Below, in pieces: positions 26,396-34,444 of a stretch of 64,000 bases of DNA. The DNA is from Methylobacter luteus IMV-B-3098 (GTDB lineage Bacteria; Pseudomonadota; Gammaproteobacteria; Methylococcales; Methylomonadaceae): contig NZ_KE386569.1 in assembly GCF_000427625.1 (NCBI RefSeq), forward strand, positions 435,376 to 499,375. Direction: 5' to 3'. Made by a program: the position numbers and the translations under genes. The number at the start of each line of letters is the position of its first letter. Positions within the stretch are counted from its first letter, which is position 1. Under the pieces are notes generated by a model. The model saw only the letters and a list, made by a program, of their open reading frames with translations. It made no database searches and had not been told where the DNA came from.

Positions 26396-27439
26396 TTACT
26401 GGTTAGGTGGCTGTTGTTGTTCGATAGGCGTGAAACTGGTTAAGCTGAATTCTAGCGGTTGAGAGTCTTCCACCAATTGCATTTCGGCACTCACCGGACC
26501 CTCGCTGACGCCGTTTCGTATCAGATCGACAAAAGGCAGAATGACTTGTCCGGTTTCAGGGGTATAAGTCGCGGCATTGTCCGATGATGCCGTGGTTAGC
26601 TCGGCTGTTTCCAGTACAAATCCAGCGCCGGTTGGGCTGGTTTCGAGATTGATCAGCCTCAGGGTTGCCCGGAATGTTTGATCACCGACATTGACGACCG
26701 GCAGAGTCAAAATATTGGTATCGAAAGAGAAGGAGGCTTCAGTCGAAATATTCGGAAAACCGGGTTCTTCCAGGATGAACCGCATGGGATCCGAGTTTGG
26801 TATCAGCGTCAATTGGGCATCTTCCGTGCCTACGCTGGTGCCGTCTGTCGTCAGATTTACCGAAGGTATCGTTACTATCCCGGTTGCAGGGGTATAAGTC
26901 GCGGCATTGTCCGAAGACGCCGTGGTCAGCTCAGCGCTTCTCAGTTCGAAGCCGGAACCGGTAGGGCTGTCTTCAAGGGGGATGAGGTCAAGCGTTGCAT
27001 TGAACTTTTCATCGCCGACATTCACGACCGGCAGTCTCAGCGTGGTGCCATCGAAAGAGGAATCGGTAGCGGACGGAGGAGGGGGCGTAGTCGCTTCTCT
27101 AGGGAAACCGGCGCTTTGCCATGCGAGCATGGCGGCTTTTTGTTCGTCGTTAAGCTTCGGGATGCCGCTGCCGGTGGGCGGCATCGACTCCTCTTCCACG
27201 GCGCTGACGATGGCGCGCTCCGCATTCGGTTCCGTTGCCTCGTAGGTATCATAGTTGACATTGGGGGGAGCGCCGTTACGCGCCGCGCCGACTTTTTCCG
27301 ATGAATGGCAGGCCAGGCAGTTGGTGGCGAACACTTGCGCTCGAATGCCGTTGGGACCCTCATACACTGGATCAATAGCGAAAGCCTGACCTGTGATAAG
27401 GAAAAAGAACAGTGTGATCAACGAGCTTTTTATATTCAT
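26396..27439 (-). CDS. Secreted monoheme cytochrome with two novel repeats, paralogue 2
   Basis: The 347-residue protein has the same plan as its neighbours: signal peptide ending in AFA, heme motif CLACH (41-45), presumed axial Met in EEESMPP, then a Pro/Ser linker (TTPPPPSATD) and two ~95-residue repeats starting LRLPVVNVGDEKFNA and LTLPVVNVGDQTFRA. Both repeats carry the SPTGxGF and LTTASSDNAATYTPxTG signatures. The C-terminus is extended by a short Gln/Pro tail. AAGGTGA upstream of the ATG is a good ribosome site. A truncated decaheme 5' end lies on both sides of the unit. Its function is not established. Confidence 0.85.
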   Translation of the reverse strand: MNIKSSLITLFFFLITGQAFAIDPVYEGPNGIRAQVFATNCLACHSSEKVGAARNGAPPNVNYDTYEATEPNAERAIVSAVEEESMPPTGSGIPKLNDEQKAAMLAWQSAGFPREATTPPPPSATDSSFDGTTLRLPVVNVGDEKFNATLDLIPLEDSPTGSGFELRSAELTTASSDNAATYTPATGIVTIPSVNLTTDGTSVGTEDAQLTLIPNSDPMRFILEEPGFPNISTEASFSFDTNILTLPVVNVGDQTFRATLRLINLETSPTGAGFVLETAELTTASSDNAATYTPETGQVILPFVDLIRNGVSEGPVSAEMQLVEDSQPLEFSLTSFTPIEQQQPPNQ

Positions 27440-27514
27440 AGGTTCACCTTTAAGTGTGTTGCTTGAAATATAAAATCGTGACGCACAGGCTATCTAACAT
27501 CAAAAATCATGACA

Positions 27515-27528
27515 TTGACTTTAATCAG
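27515..27528 (-). promoter_or_regulatory. FNR/CRP-like inverted repeat upstream of paralogue 2
   Basis: TTGACTTTAATCAG matches TTGAT-N4-ATCAA at 8 of 10 positions, 76 bp upstream of the start. Its position relative to the gene matches the boxes of paralogues 1 and 3. Confidence 0.4.
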
Positions 27529-27617
27529 ATAAAAGCTGGTATTGGGTTTTTAATGTCTACACAAAGGCATGCCGTTTCGGGCGGGCTGAAATCACGCCGG
27601 CGGCATTGTCGCATTAC

Positions 27618-27690
27618 GGATTCAGGTACAGCGGAGATAATGGCGAACAGTTCATTATCGCCGCCTCTTCATTAGCATGGCCTTATTTTA
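27618..27690 (-). pseudogene. Truncated 5' copy of the decaheme cytochrome gene, ghost 2 (degraded)
   Basis: The stretch around ggagataatggcgaacag and ttcattatcgccgcc aligns with the decaheme gene's 5' end (24841-24890). It is interrupted by deletions and substitutions, and the start codon is no longer recognisable. It is the most decayed of the three relics. Confidence 0.65.
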
Positions 27691-27716
27691 GAAACAGCAT
27701 ATCCATACCCTTCGCA

Positions 27717-28736
27717 CTATTGAGCGCGGGGTATGGTGGCAAACCTGAGCAAACTCAGCACCGTTGGATTGGTGCCTACCAATTGCATTTCGGCCCGGAC
27801 TACGCTCTCGACAGTGTCATTTCGTATCATCTCAACGTAAGGCAGAACGAGTCGTCTGGTCGACGTGTTAAAAATAGCGGCATTGTCCGAAGTCGCGGTG
27901 GTCAATACGGCGCTCTGCAGCACGAATCCAATACGCGTCGGGCTACCTTCCAGAGGGATTAGTCTCAGGTTTGCCCGGAACCTTTGATTGCCGATAATAA
28001 CGACCGGCAGGTTCAGAACCCTGCTGTTAAAAGAGTAGCTGGCATTGGCTGGCACCACCAAGCGGGTATCCAGACTGAACAGCATTGGCCTGGTGCCCGG
28101 TACCAATGTCAGCTGGATATCCACAGTGCCTGTATTGACGCCATTTCGTATGACCGTTACCGAAGGCACGAGTACTCTTCCGGTTTGGATGTTGGCCGTG
28201 GCGGGAGCTCTCGACCTCTCCGTGGTCAGCACGGCGGATTCCAGCACGAATCCGAAGCCGGTCGGACTGCTTTCGAGCAGGGTGAGTCTCAAAACGGCAT
28301 TGAACCTTTGAGTGCCGACAATAACGACCGGAATTCTCAATCGAGTTCCATCAAAAGAGGAATTGGGCGCAACAGAGGTCGTGGCCGTGAGCGATTGCGG
28401 GAAGCCGGCGCTCTGCCATGCGAGCATGGCGGATTTTTGTTCATCGTTAAGCTGCGGGATACCGTTGCCGGCGGGCGGCATCGACATCTCTTCCACGGCC
28501 CTGACCATGGCGCGCTCGGCAGTCGGTTCCGTTGCCTCGTAGGTATCGAAGTTGATTTCGGGTGGGGCGCCGTTGCGATCCGGGCCGGTCAGTTCGGATG
28601 AATGGCAGGCCAGACAGTTAGTGGCGAACACCCGCTCTCGAATGCCGTTGGAGCCCTCATAGACCGGATCAATAGCGAAAGCGTGACCTGTGATAAGGAA
28701 AAAGAACAGTATGATCAACGAGCTTTTTATATTCAT
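27717..28736 (-). CDS. Secreted monoheme cytochrome with two novel repeats, paralogue 3
   Basis: The start is the ATG at 28736 (MNIKSSLIILFFF), which aligns with the other paralogues; an in-frame extension to 28796 runs into the shared promoter segment and is unlikely. The heme motif is CLACH and the axial Met lies in EEMSMPPAGNG. The two repeats begin LRIPVVIVGTQRFNA and LNLPVVIIGNQRFRA. This copy is the most diverged in the repeat region: many Arg substitutions and a changed SDxAATYTP motif (SRAPATANIQTG). It may therefore have drifted in function. An array context and signal peptide place it in the periplasm or outside the cell. Confidence 0.83.
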   Translation of the reverse strand: MNIKSSLIILFFFLITGHAFAIDPVYEGSNGIRERVFATNCLACHSSELTGPDRNGAPPEINFDTYEATEPTAERAMVRAVEEMSMPPAGNGIPQLNDEQKSAMLAWQSAGFPQSLTATTSVAPNSSFDGTRLRIPVVIVGTQRFNAVLRLTLLESSPTGFGFVLESAVLTTERSRAPATANIQTGRVLVPSVTVIRNGVNTGTVDIQLTLVPGTRPMLFSLDTRLVVPANASYSFNSRVLNLPVVIIGNQRFRANLRLIPLEGSPTRIGFVLQSAVLTTATSDNAAIFNTSTRRLVLPYVEMIRNDTVESVVRAEMQLVGTNPTVLSLLRFATIPRAQ

Positions 28737-28810
28737 AGGTTCACCTTTGTGTGTAGGCTCGAAATATAAAGTCGTGACACACAGGCTATCTAGCATCGAA
28801 AATCATGACA

Positions 28811-28824
28811 TTGACTTTAATCAG
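28811..28824 (-). promoter_or_regulatory. FNR/CRP-like inverted repeat upstream of paralogue 3
   Basis: TTGACTTTAATCAG is identical to the site of paralogue 2 and lies 75 bp upstream of the start at 28736. At the corresponding place upstream of paralogue 4 the motif has decayed. Confidence 0.4.
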
Positions 28825-28913
28825 ATAAAAAGCTGGTATTGAGTTTTTAATGTCTACATAGGGCATACCGTTTCGGGCAGGCTAAGATCAAGCCGGCGGA
28901 AGCATTGCTGAGT

Positions 28914-29004
28914 TACGGTTTCAGGGATGGCGGCGATAAGAGCGAACAGAACAGCTCATTATCGCCGCCATGCTGGCGATTAAAGGCAAATAAACCAGTC
29001 TCAT
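28914..29004 (-). pseudogene. Truncated 5' copy of the decaheme cytochrome gene, ghost 3
   Basis: From the ATG at 29002-29004 the minus strand reads MRLVYLPLIASMAAIMSCS, clearly the decaheme signal peptide. A 5-bp duplication (aacag) then shifts the frame and a stop follows after about 30 codons. Confidence 0.82.
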
Positions 29005-29040
29005 ACGCGTGATGAGGAATGCTTCATGCTTCAAGCCCAA

Positions 29041-30060
29041 TTATTGGCTTCCTGGATACCAGGGTGATGCAGGTATAACGCTAAAACCAGTGATGCTGAA
29101 CAGTAACGGATCGGAGCCGGCTACCAATTCCATATCGATAAACATCACGCCCTGTCTGACGCCGTTTTGTATCAGTTTTACCACTGGCAGAACGATTTGC
29201 CCGGTTTCAGGGTTAAAAGTTGCCGTATCGTCCGAAGACGCCGTGGTTAGTTCAGCGCTGTCCAGCACAAATCCTCCGCCTGTCGGACTAGTGAGGAGGG
29301 GGATTGATCTCAGGATGGCATGGTACTTTTGATTGCCGACATTGACGACCGGCAGGGTCAGTAGATGGCCATCAAAAGTAGCCGGAGACGAAATGATCGG
29401 AAAATTGGGACTTTCCAAAGTAAAGATCATTGGAGCAGAGCCTGTTACCCACGTCATTTGAGCATCTCCGCTGCCTTGACTGACGCCTTTTTCTATCAAT
29501 TCCACTGAAGGTAATAGCATTTGCCCGGTTTCAGGATCGAAAGTCGCGGCTTTATCCGAGGACACAGTAGTCGGCACGACGCTATCCAGTACGAATCCGT
29601 AGCCGGTCGGACTATTTTTGAGAGGGGTTGATATAAAAGTAGCACGGGCTTTTTGGTCACCGATATTAAGGACAGGGAGTATCAGAACAGTGCCGTCAAA
29701 AGAGGAGTTAGAAGGAATCGTATTCGGAAAACCGGTGCTTTGCCATGCGAGCATGGCGGCTTTTTGCTCATCGTTAAGCTGTGGAATGCCGCTGCCGGCG
29801 GGCGGCATCGTCATCTCTTCCACGGCCCTGACGATGGCGCGCTCCGCATACGGGAGTGTTGCCTCGTAAGTATCCCAGTTGACATTGGGTGGGGCGCCTC
29901 TACGCGCCGAGCCCAGGTCGGATGAATGGCAGTCCAGACAGTTGGTGGCGAACACTTGCGCTCGAATGCCGTTGGGACCCTCATACACCGGATCAATAGC
30001 GAAAGCCTGACTCGTGATAAGGAAAAAAAATAACAGGGCTAACGATCTTTTTATATTCAT
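29041..30060 (-). CDS. Secreted monoheme cytochrome with two novel repeats, paralogue 4
   Basis: This 339-residue copy is the first gene of the array in transcription order. It has a signal peptide (SLALLFFFLITSQAFA), heme motif CLDCH (41-45), axial Met in EEMTMPPAGSG, and two repeats beginning LILPVLNIGDQKARA and LTLPVVNVGNQKYHA. It shares its upstream region with the divergent mlaE gene and lacks a clear FNR-like box. No decaheme fragment lies upstream of it, so it marks the outer border of the duplicated block. Function is unknown beyond binding one heme c. Confidence 0.84.
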   Translation of the reverse strand: MNIKRSLALLFFFLITSQAFAIDPVYEGPNGIRAQVFATNCLDCHSSDLGSARRGAPPNVNWDTYEATLPYAERAIVRAVEEMTMPPAGSGIPQLNDEQKAAMLAWQSTGFPNTIPSNSSFDGTVLILPVLNIGDQKARATFISTPLKNSPTGYGFVLDSVVPTTVSSDKAATFDPETGQMLLPSVELIEKGVSQGSGDAQMTWVTGSAPMIFTLESPNFPIISSPATFDGHLLTLPVVNVGNQKYHAILRSIPLLTSPTGGGFVLDSAELTTASSDDTATFNPETGQIVLPVVKLIQNGVRQGVMFIDMELVAGSDPLLFSITGFSVIPASPWYPGSQ

Positions 30061-30218
30061 AGGTAATCTCTAATGTGTATGCTTGTAACATAAAATCATG
30101 ATCACAGGCTGTCTAACGCTAATGCTCATGTTTTTTACTATAACACAGGTAAAGTCCGCTATTGAGCATGAGCTTAGCTTTTTAACGTCAGTTGTGCGTC
30201 ATACCGTTTCGAGCAAGG

Positions 30219-30224
30219 TATAAT
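30219..30224 (+). promoter_or_regulatory. Candidate -10 element for the mlaEFD operon
   Basis: TATAAT lies 55 bp upstream of the mlaE start. The best -35 at 17-bp spacing (GCGTCA, 30196-30201) is weak. The same segment in the duplicated copies (near 27590 and 28890) has lost the TATAAT. Confidence 0.4.
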
Positions 30225-30278
30225 CAAGCCGGCGTATGTATTTAAGGAAAAATTTTTGTTTGCTACCGTAAATTATCT

Positions 30279-31424
30279 ATGACTGATGCCGCAATACATC
30301 CGGATTCTCCAGCACTGCTGAAAGTCCATAAGCAAAAGGACGGCAATAAAGTGATCAAATTGTCAGGCAACTGGACGCTACGCAATCTGGCGATGGCGCC
30401 TCTATTGCGACATAAACTCAAGAAGTATGCCGGTGACCAGACTATGCAATGGGACATGCACGCGGTTGATGTACTCGACAGCGGCACGGCCTTGGTTCTC
30501 TGGCAGGATTGGGGGGAACGGATGCCGGCGGCGCTCAGGGTACGGCCGGAGCATCAGCGCCTGTTCGAGCGCTGGCAATCACGGCAGCTTAAAATTATAG
30601 AACCCGAGCCCAAGAGTTCCCGGTCGCTCCTGATATCCCGTTATCTGCAGCGAACGATTGGGAGCTTCTGGCTTCAACTGCTGGACCTGATCATGTTATT
30701 GGGCCAGCTGGCGCTCGATATAGCTTATTTGCTGCGGCGTCCGCGCGCTGTTCCCTGGCCCGAGATCTCAGACACGATTTATGAAGCGGGCGTTCGGGCT
30801 CTGGGCATTACGGCATTGGTCGGTTTTCTGATCGGCATTGTGCTCAGTTATCTGTCGGCGCTGCAATTAAAGTTGTTCGGGGCCGAGATTTATATTATCG
30901 ATATTCTGGGCCTGAGCGTTATTCGCGAGTTGGGGCCATTGCTCGCGGCCATTCTGGTCGCCGGCCGATCCGGTTCGGCCATGACCGCGCAGATCGGCAT
31001 CATGCGCGTTACCGAGGAACTGGATGCGCTGTCCGCAATGGGCATTTCCCACTCCATGCGTTTGATTCTGCCCAAAGTGGCGGCGCTGGCGATTTCAATG
31101 CCTCTGCTGAGCGTCTGGACCAGTGCCATGGCGCTGGTCGGCGGCATGGTTTCGGCGCAGAATACGCTGGATATCAGTTACCAGCAGTTTTTTCTCAAAT
31201 TGCCCGATGTGGTGCCGCTGCTCAATGTTTTTATCGGGCTGGGCAAGAGCGTCGTATTCGGTTTGATGATAGCGTTGATCGCCTGCCATTTCGGATTTCG
31301 CATCCAGCCCAACACCGAAAGTCTTGGCTTCGAGACGACCAATTCCGTAGTAGCCGCGATTACCGTGGTTATTATGGTCGATGCCGTATTCGCGATCCTG
31401 TTTATGAATGTGGGCATGCCATGA
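30279..31424 (+). CDS. mlaE: MlaE-family ABC permease with N-terminal STAS-like domain
   Basis: This is the membrane subunit of an MCE-type phospholipid transporter in the inner membrane. Residues 1-110 form a STAS/MlaB-like domain (VIKLSGNWTLRNL; MHAVDVLDSGTALVLW). The MlaE permease part follows with five to six membrane helices and the family core RELGPLLAAILVAGRSGSA with TEELDALSAMG. Fusion of the STAS part to MlaE is common outside the enterics. The gene overlaps the next by ATGA, starting a four-gene operon. The partner for lipid delivery could be MlaA at 16.3-17.4 kb. Confidence 0.92.
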   Translation: MTDAAIHPDSPALLKVHKQKDGNKVIKLSGNWTLRNLAMAPLLRHKLKKYAGDQTMQWDMHAVDVLDSGTALVLWQDWGERMPAALRVRPEHQRLFERWQSRQLKIIEPEPKSSRSLLISRYLQRTIGSFWLQLLDLIMLLGQLALDIAYLLRRPRAVPWPEISDTIYEAGVRALGITALVGFLIGIVLSYLSALQLKLFGAEIYIIDILGLSVIRELGPLLAAILVAGRSGSAMTAQIGIMRVTEELDALSAMGISHSMRLILPKVAALAISMPLLSVWTSAMALVGGMVSAQNTLDISYQQFFLKLPDVVPLLNVFIGLGKSVVFGLMIALIACHFGFRIQPNTESLGFETTNSVVAAITVVIMVDAVFAILFMNVGMP

Positions 31425-32269
31425 CCGAGCTCCCGACAAATGCTCCAGCGACCATTGAGTCACCCGCAGACGCCGGCACATCCATGCCGCCATGCGCGAT
31501 ACGGCTGGAACACGTCTGGACCAGCTTCGGCGATAAGGCCGTCCATAAGGATATCAATCTTTGCTTGCCGCAAGGCCAGATTCTGGGGTTGGTGGGCGCG
31601 TCGGGTTCCGGCAAGACGGTTTTGTTGCGCGAGATCATCGGCCTGCAAATACCCACTCAGGGCGAGGTGTCCGTGATGGGGCAGTCTTTGACCAATATTA
31701 CGCCCGGTAGCGAACTGCGGTTGCGCAACAATTGCGGCGTGCTGTTTCAGAAAGGCGCATTGTTCAGCGTGCTGGATGTCTTCGAAAACATTGCCTTCCC
31801 ATTGCGCGAACTGGGCATTCGTGACGAAGAATTGATCAGGCATCTGGTCTTCATGAAACTGGAAAACGTAGGGCTGGCGGCCAGGGATGCCTGGCTGAAA
31901 CCGGCCGATTTGTCCGGCGGCATGACCAAACGGGTCGCGCTTGCCCGTGCGCTGATCGTTGAGCCGCCGTTGCTGCTGCTGGACGAGCCGACCTCGGGGC
32001 TGGACCCTATTTCCAGCGAGGACTTTGTCGAGCTGTTATCGGGACTGCATCGCGAGCTCAAATTCACGGTCGTCATGGTGACGCATGATCTGGATATATT
32101 GAGGGATTTATGCACGCAAGTCGCGGTGCTGGCCGATCATCAACTGGTCGCATTCGGGCCGCTGGCTACGGTCTTGAGCAGCAAACATCCTTTTGTCGAG
32201 CAATTTTTTCACAATAGACGCGCTGAGCGGGTATTTCAATTTCAAGAGACTACGCATGGGCAAAAATAA
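31421..32269 (+). CDS. mlaF: MlaF-family ABC ATPase
   Basis: This ATPase drives lipid transport by the MlaE complex. Walker A is GASGSGKTVLL, the signature is LSGGMTKRVALARAL, Walker B is LLLLDEPTSGLD and the switch His is in VTHD. LSGGM with KR is typical of MlaF/Mkl ATPases. The N-terminus has ~25 extra residues rich in Pro, Ala and Thr before the ABC core. Its start overlaps mlaE by 4 bp and its end overlaps the MCE gene by 14 bp, so stoichiometry is likely kept by coupled translation. Confidence 0.93.
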   Translation: MTELPTNAPATIESPADAGTSMPPCAIRLEHVWTSFGDKAVHKDINLCLPQGQILGLVGASGSGKTVLLREIIGLQIPTQGEVSVMGQSLTNITPGSELRLRNNCGVLFQKGALFSVLDVFENIAFPLRELGIRDEELIRHLVFMKLENVGLAARDAWLKPADLSGGMTKRVALARALIVEPPLLLLDEPTSGLDPISSEDFVELLSGLHRELKFTVVMVTHDLDILRDLCTQVAVLADHQLVAFGPLATVLSSKHPFVEQFFHNRRAERVFQFQETTHGQK

Positions 32270-33170
32270 CCACGCATTGATGACCGGCCTGTTTTTGGTG
32301 GCTTTAATTACAGCTACCGTGGTCGTGATCTACTGGATAGGCCATTTTGAGCGTGAACGCGATTTGTATGTAATCTCAACACGTCAATCCGTTTCCGGCC
32401 TCAATCCCGAATCCACGGTGTTTTACCGTGGCATTGCCGTGGGCAAAGTACGGAAGATCCAGTTTGATCCGAAAGATTTCGGTACCATCCTGGTGCCGAT
32501 TGAAGTCGACAAAGACATCACGCTGACCAAAGGCGTATACGCCACTTTGCGGTTAAAAGGCGTCACCGGCTTGACTCAGATCGAATTACAGGATGACGGT
32601 AAAGTTCAGGAGGTTTTGCCGCCCGGCAATGATCCCATGACACGCATTCCCTTAGTGCCTTCCTTGACCGACAAGCTGATGCTTTCGGGCGAAGACCTTC
32701 TTAAAAAAGCCGAGCAGATCATGGGCCGTCTTAACTCATTGCTGAATGAAGAAAACGAAAAAAATATCAGCGAAATTCTTGATAATTTCAATACCTTGAC
32801 CGCCAAGTTTTCCGATTTGCAAATGGCCGTGGATAAAGCGTTGGCCGGTGTTCCGGCGTTAAGCGCCGACGCCCAAAAGACATTAACACATATCAATGCC
32901 TTGACTGACGATCTAAAGCTGTTAACCCGCAATGTGCAAACGCTCAGCAATAAAGCGGAAAGCCTTGCCGATAAGGGCCAAACAACCGGTGATCTTTTAT
33001 TGCAAACGACGTTGCCGAAAATTAACGATCTGCTGTCCGAATTGCAATCGACGACAACGCAGGTTAAGCGCGTAGCCACGATGCTCGAAAACAACCCTCA
33101 AAGCTTGCTGTTGGGGCCGGCTGAACCAGAACCCGGCCCGGGCGAACCCGGCTATAAGGAGCCGAAATGA
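32256..33170 (+). CDS. mlaD: MCE-domain protein (MlaD-like)
   Basis: This is the periplasmic, membrane-anchored substrate-binding ring of the lipid transporter. One transmembrane helix (LFLVALITATVVVIYWIG) is followed by the MCE core (SVSGLNPESTVFYRGIAVGKV; LKGVTGLTQIELQ) and a long alpha-helical C-terminal part. It is about 304 residues long, larger than E. coli MlaD (183), and resembles the single-MCE proteins of Proteobacteria with a helical tail. The start at 32256 is chosen because the helix then begins at the N-terminus; an upstream in-frame codon at 32193 lies inside mlaF. Confidence 0.9.
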   Translation: MGKNNHALMTGLFLVALITATVVVIYWIGHFERERDLYVISTRQSVSGLNPESTVFYRGIAVGKVRKIQFDPKDFGTILVPIEVDKDITLTKGVYATLRLKGVTGLTQIELQDDGKVQEVLPPGNDPMTRIPLVPSLTDKLMLSGEDLLKKAEQIMGRLNSLLNEENEKNISEILDNFNTLTAKFSDLQMAVDKALAGVPALSADAQKTLTHINALTDDLKLLTRNVQTLSNKAESLADKGQTTGDLLLQTTLPKINDLLSELQSTTTQVKRVATMLENNPQSLLLGPAEPEPGPGEPGYKEPK

Positions 33171-33763
33171 AATACTCAGGCATATTATTACTGCCCATTA
33201 TTATGATTAGCGCCGGTTGCAGCATCGCACCCAAGCAGCCGCAGCCCGCGCTGCATGACTTCGGAGTTCCTTATTCCCGGCATGAAAGCAGACAATCCGC
33301 CAAGCCGGCCGTCAAGATTACCGCGCCCAAGTGGCTATGGGACAATCGCATCCGTTACCGGCTACTCTACGCGGCGCCGACCCAGGTAAGGTTTTATGCA
33401 CTGGACCGCTGGATTGCCGCGCCTCCGGAATTGCTGGAGCAGCAGCTGATTGGCAGTACAACGTCGCTGAATTATTTGTTGAATATCCGTTTGCTGGACT
33501 TTGAGCAGCAGTTTGAGTCATCTGACCGGGCTCGTGCCATCATGCGTTTTTATCTGGAAGCCTATTCGCCTGATGACAAACGCCTGCTTGGCGCTCAGGA
33601 ATTTCGCCTGGAACAGGCGACCCAAACGGCTGATGCATCGGGCGCGGTAACGGCTTTCGCCGAACTGGTCCAACAGGCGGAAGGCAAGATACAGGCTTGG
33701 CTGGCCAAGTTGCCTGACACGGCTAAAAGAGATGGGCGGAATGATATCTCTTCTGCACAGTAG
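33167..33763 (+). CDS. ABC-type transport auxiliary lipoprotein (PqiC-like)
   Basis: This 198-residue lipoprotein has a signal with lipobox ISAGC (Cys18) and the ABC-type transport auxiliary fold seen in PqiC (VRFYALDRWIAAPPELLEQQL). It overlaps the MCE gene by 4 bp and closes the operon. Such proteins sit in the outer membrane and work with MCE transporters in lipid trafficking. There is no MlaC-like periplasmic shuttle here; a PqiC-like lipoprotein takes its place in the gene order. Confidence 0.85.
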   Translation: MKYSGILLLPIIMISAGCSIAPKQPQPALHDFGVPYSRHESRQSAKPAVKITAPKWLWDNRIRYRLLYAAPTQVRFYALDRWIAAPPELLEQQLIGSTTSLNYLLNIRLLDFEQQFESSDRARAIMRFYLEAYSPDDKRLLGAQEFRLEQATQTADASGAVTAFAELVQQAEGKIQAWLAKLPDTAKRDGRNDISSAQ

Positions 33764-33787
33764 GGCAGGGAATGCTTATCGGCGGAC

Positions 33788-33822
33788 AAAAAAAACCTCC
33801 CGGAGCCAAAGGCAGCGGGAGG
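33788..33822 (-). terminator. Intrinsic terminator, minus strand
   Basis: Stem CCTCCCG/CGGGAGG (33796-33802 and 33816-33822) with an inner GCC-AAA-GGC stem is followed, on the minus strand only, by eight T residues (33788-33795). The T-run orientation shows that it ends minus-strand transcription, not the mla operon. Confidence 0.8.
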
Positions 33823-34064
33823 TATAAAGAATACAGAATTATGGTAGGTTCTGAATTTCCATAGTCCGAGGAGGTATATGAAACGGGTGGAGACGGGCTT
33901 TTCAGCCTCGATCTCGGCAAGGCGCCGAAAAATCGATCCTTGCAAAAATAGGGTTGCAGACAGGCAGAATAAATTTTCATGGGCCAATAAATTATAAAAA
34001 GGATTCTTTAATATTGGCTTAAAAAATGCCTGAAAGGCTCAGCAGTAAATCTCGCTGTCAGTTG
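33788..34064 (-). ncRNA. Candidate small RNA on the minus strand
   Basis: A promoter with -35 TTGTCA (34094-34099) and -10 TATAGT (34071-34076), spaced 17 bp, points into this stretch on the minus strand. About 275 nt further lies an intrinsic terminator with an 8-T run (33788-33822). No convincing ORF with a ribosome site lies between: the frame starting MKIYSACLQP at 33980 lacks a Shine-Dalgarno and reads past the terminator. Nothing on the minus strand downstream needs this transcript; the nearest genes run the other way. It does not look like 6S RNA, RNase P or tmRNA to me. Confidence 0.5.
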
Positions 34065-34070
34065 GCGCAT

Positions 34071-34099
34071 ACTATACGCAGATAAGGTATGGTTGACAA
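34071..34099 (-). promoter_or_regulatory. Sigma70-type promoter for the candidate small RNA
   Basis: Reading the minus strand: TTGTCA, 17 bp, TATAGT. Each hexamer matches the consensus at 5 of 6 positions with ideal spacing. Predicted transcription start is near 34064. Confidence 0.6.
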
Positions 34100-34212
34100 T
34101 ATGGCTCATTATTGACAGATTGTTTCAATTTTATTGATAGTTGCTGTTATTGAGCGGCTTGGTTATGCGTTTGGCAACTGGAAATTTTTAATGGCTGCCA
34201 GGACAATTTTTG

Positions 34213-34233
34213 TAGGGTACGCATTGAGTACCA
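34213..34233. repeat. GTAGGGTACGCA palindromic repeat, copy 2
   Basis: gtagggtacgca-ttgagtacc, the same family as 21333-21353 and 36009-36029. It lies in the ~380-bp non-coding stretch upstream of hpnR, in which I see no other feature. Confidence 0.7.
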
Positions 34234-34444
34234 TTAAGCTCATGGGGATTTTTGCAAGGAGCAAAAAATCCGACTTATTGTCATATTTCTCAATGCCTTT
34301 GTCGATGAGAAAGCAATCTATTTAAATTTGACCGCTATGGCCAGGTTTTTTATATTGAATCGATACTATATTTCAAGCGCGCGTTTATGCTGAAAGTGGC
34401 ATGGATTGTTGCGAGTCGCGATGACCTAATAATAAGGAGTTATT

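Noticed and set aside
28736-28796. A 20-residue N-terminal extension of monoheme paralogue 3
   Set aside because: The extension falls in the upstream segment that is non-coding in the other paralogues. The ATG at 28736 aligns with their signal-peptide starts.
25000-30100. Periodic repeats considered as a CRISPR array
   Set aside because: The periodicity is ~1.3 kb and coding, due to the paralogous cytochromes. There are no short direct repeats with unique spacers.
33595-33987. A 130-codon minus-strand frame across the small RNA candidate
   Set aside because: It reads through the intrinsic terminator into the antisense of the lipoprotein gene, and has no ribosome site.
34071-34140. A plus-strand promoter with TTGACA at 34093 or 34112
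   Set aside because: Neither hexamer has a -10-like element 16-18 bp downstream; the overlapping minus-strand pair is much better.
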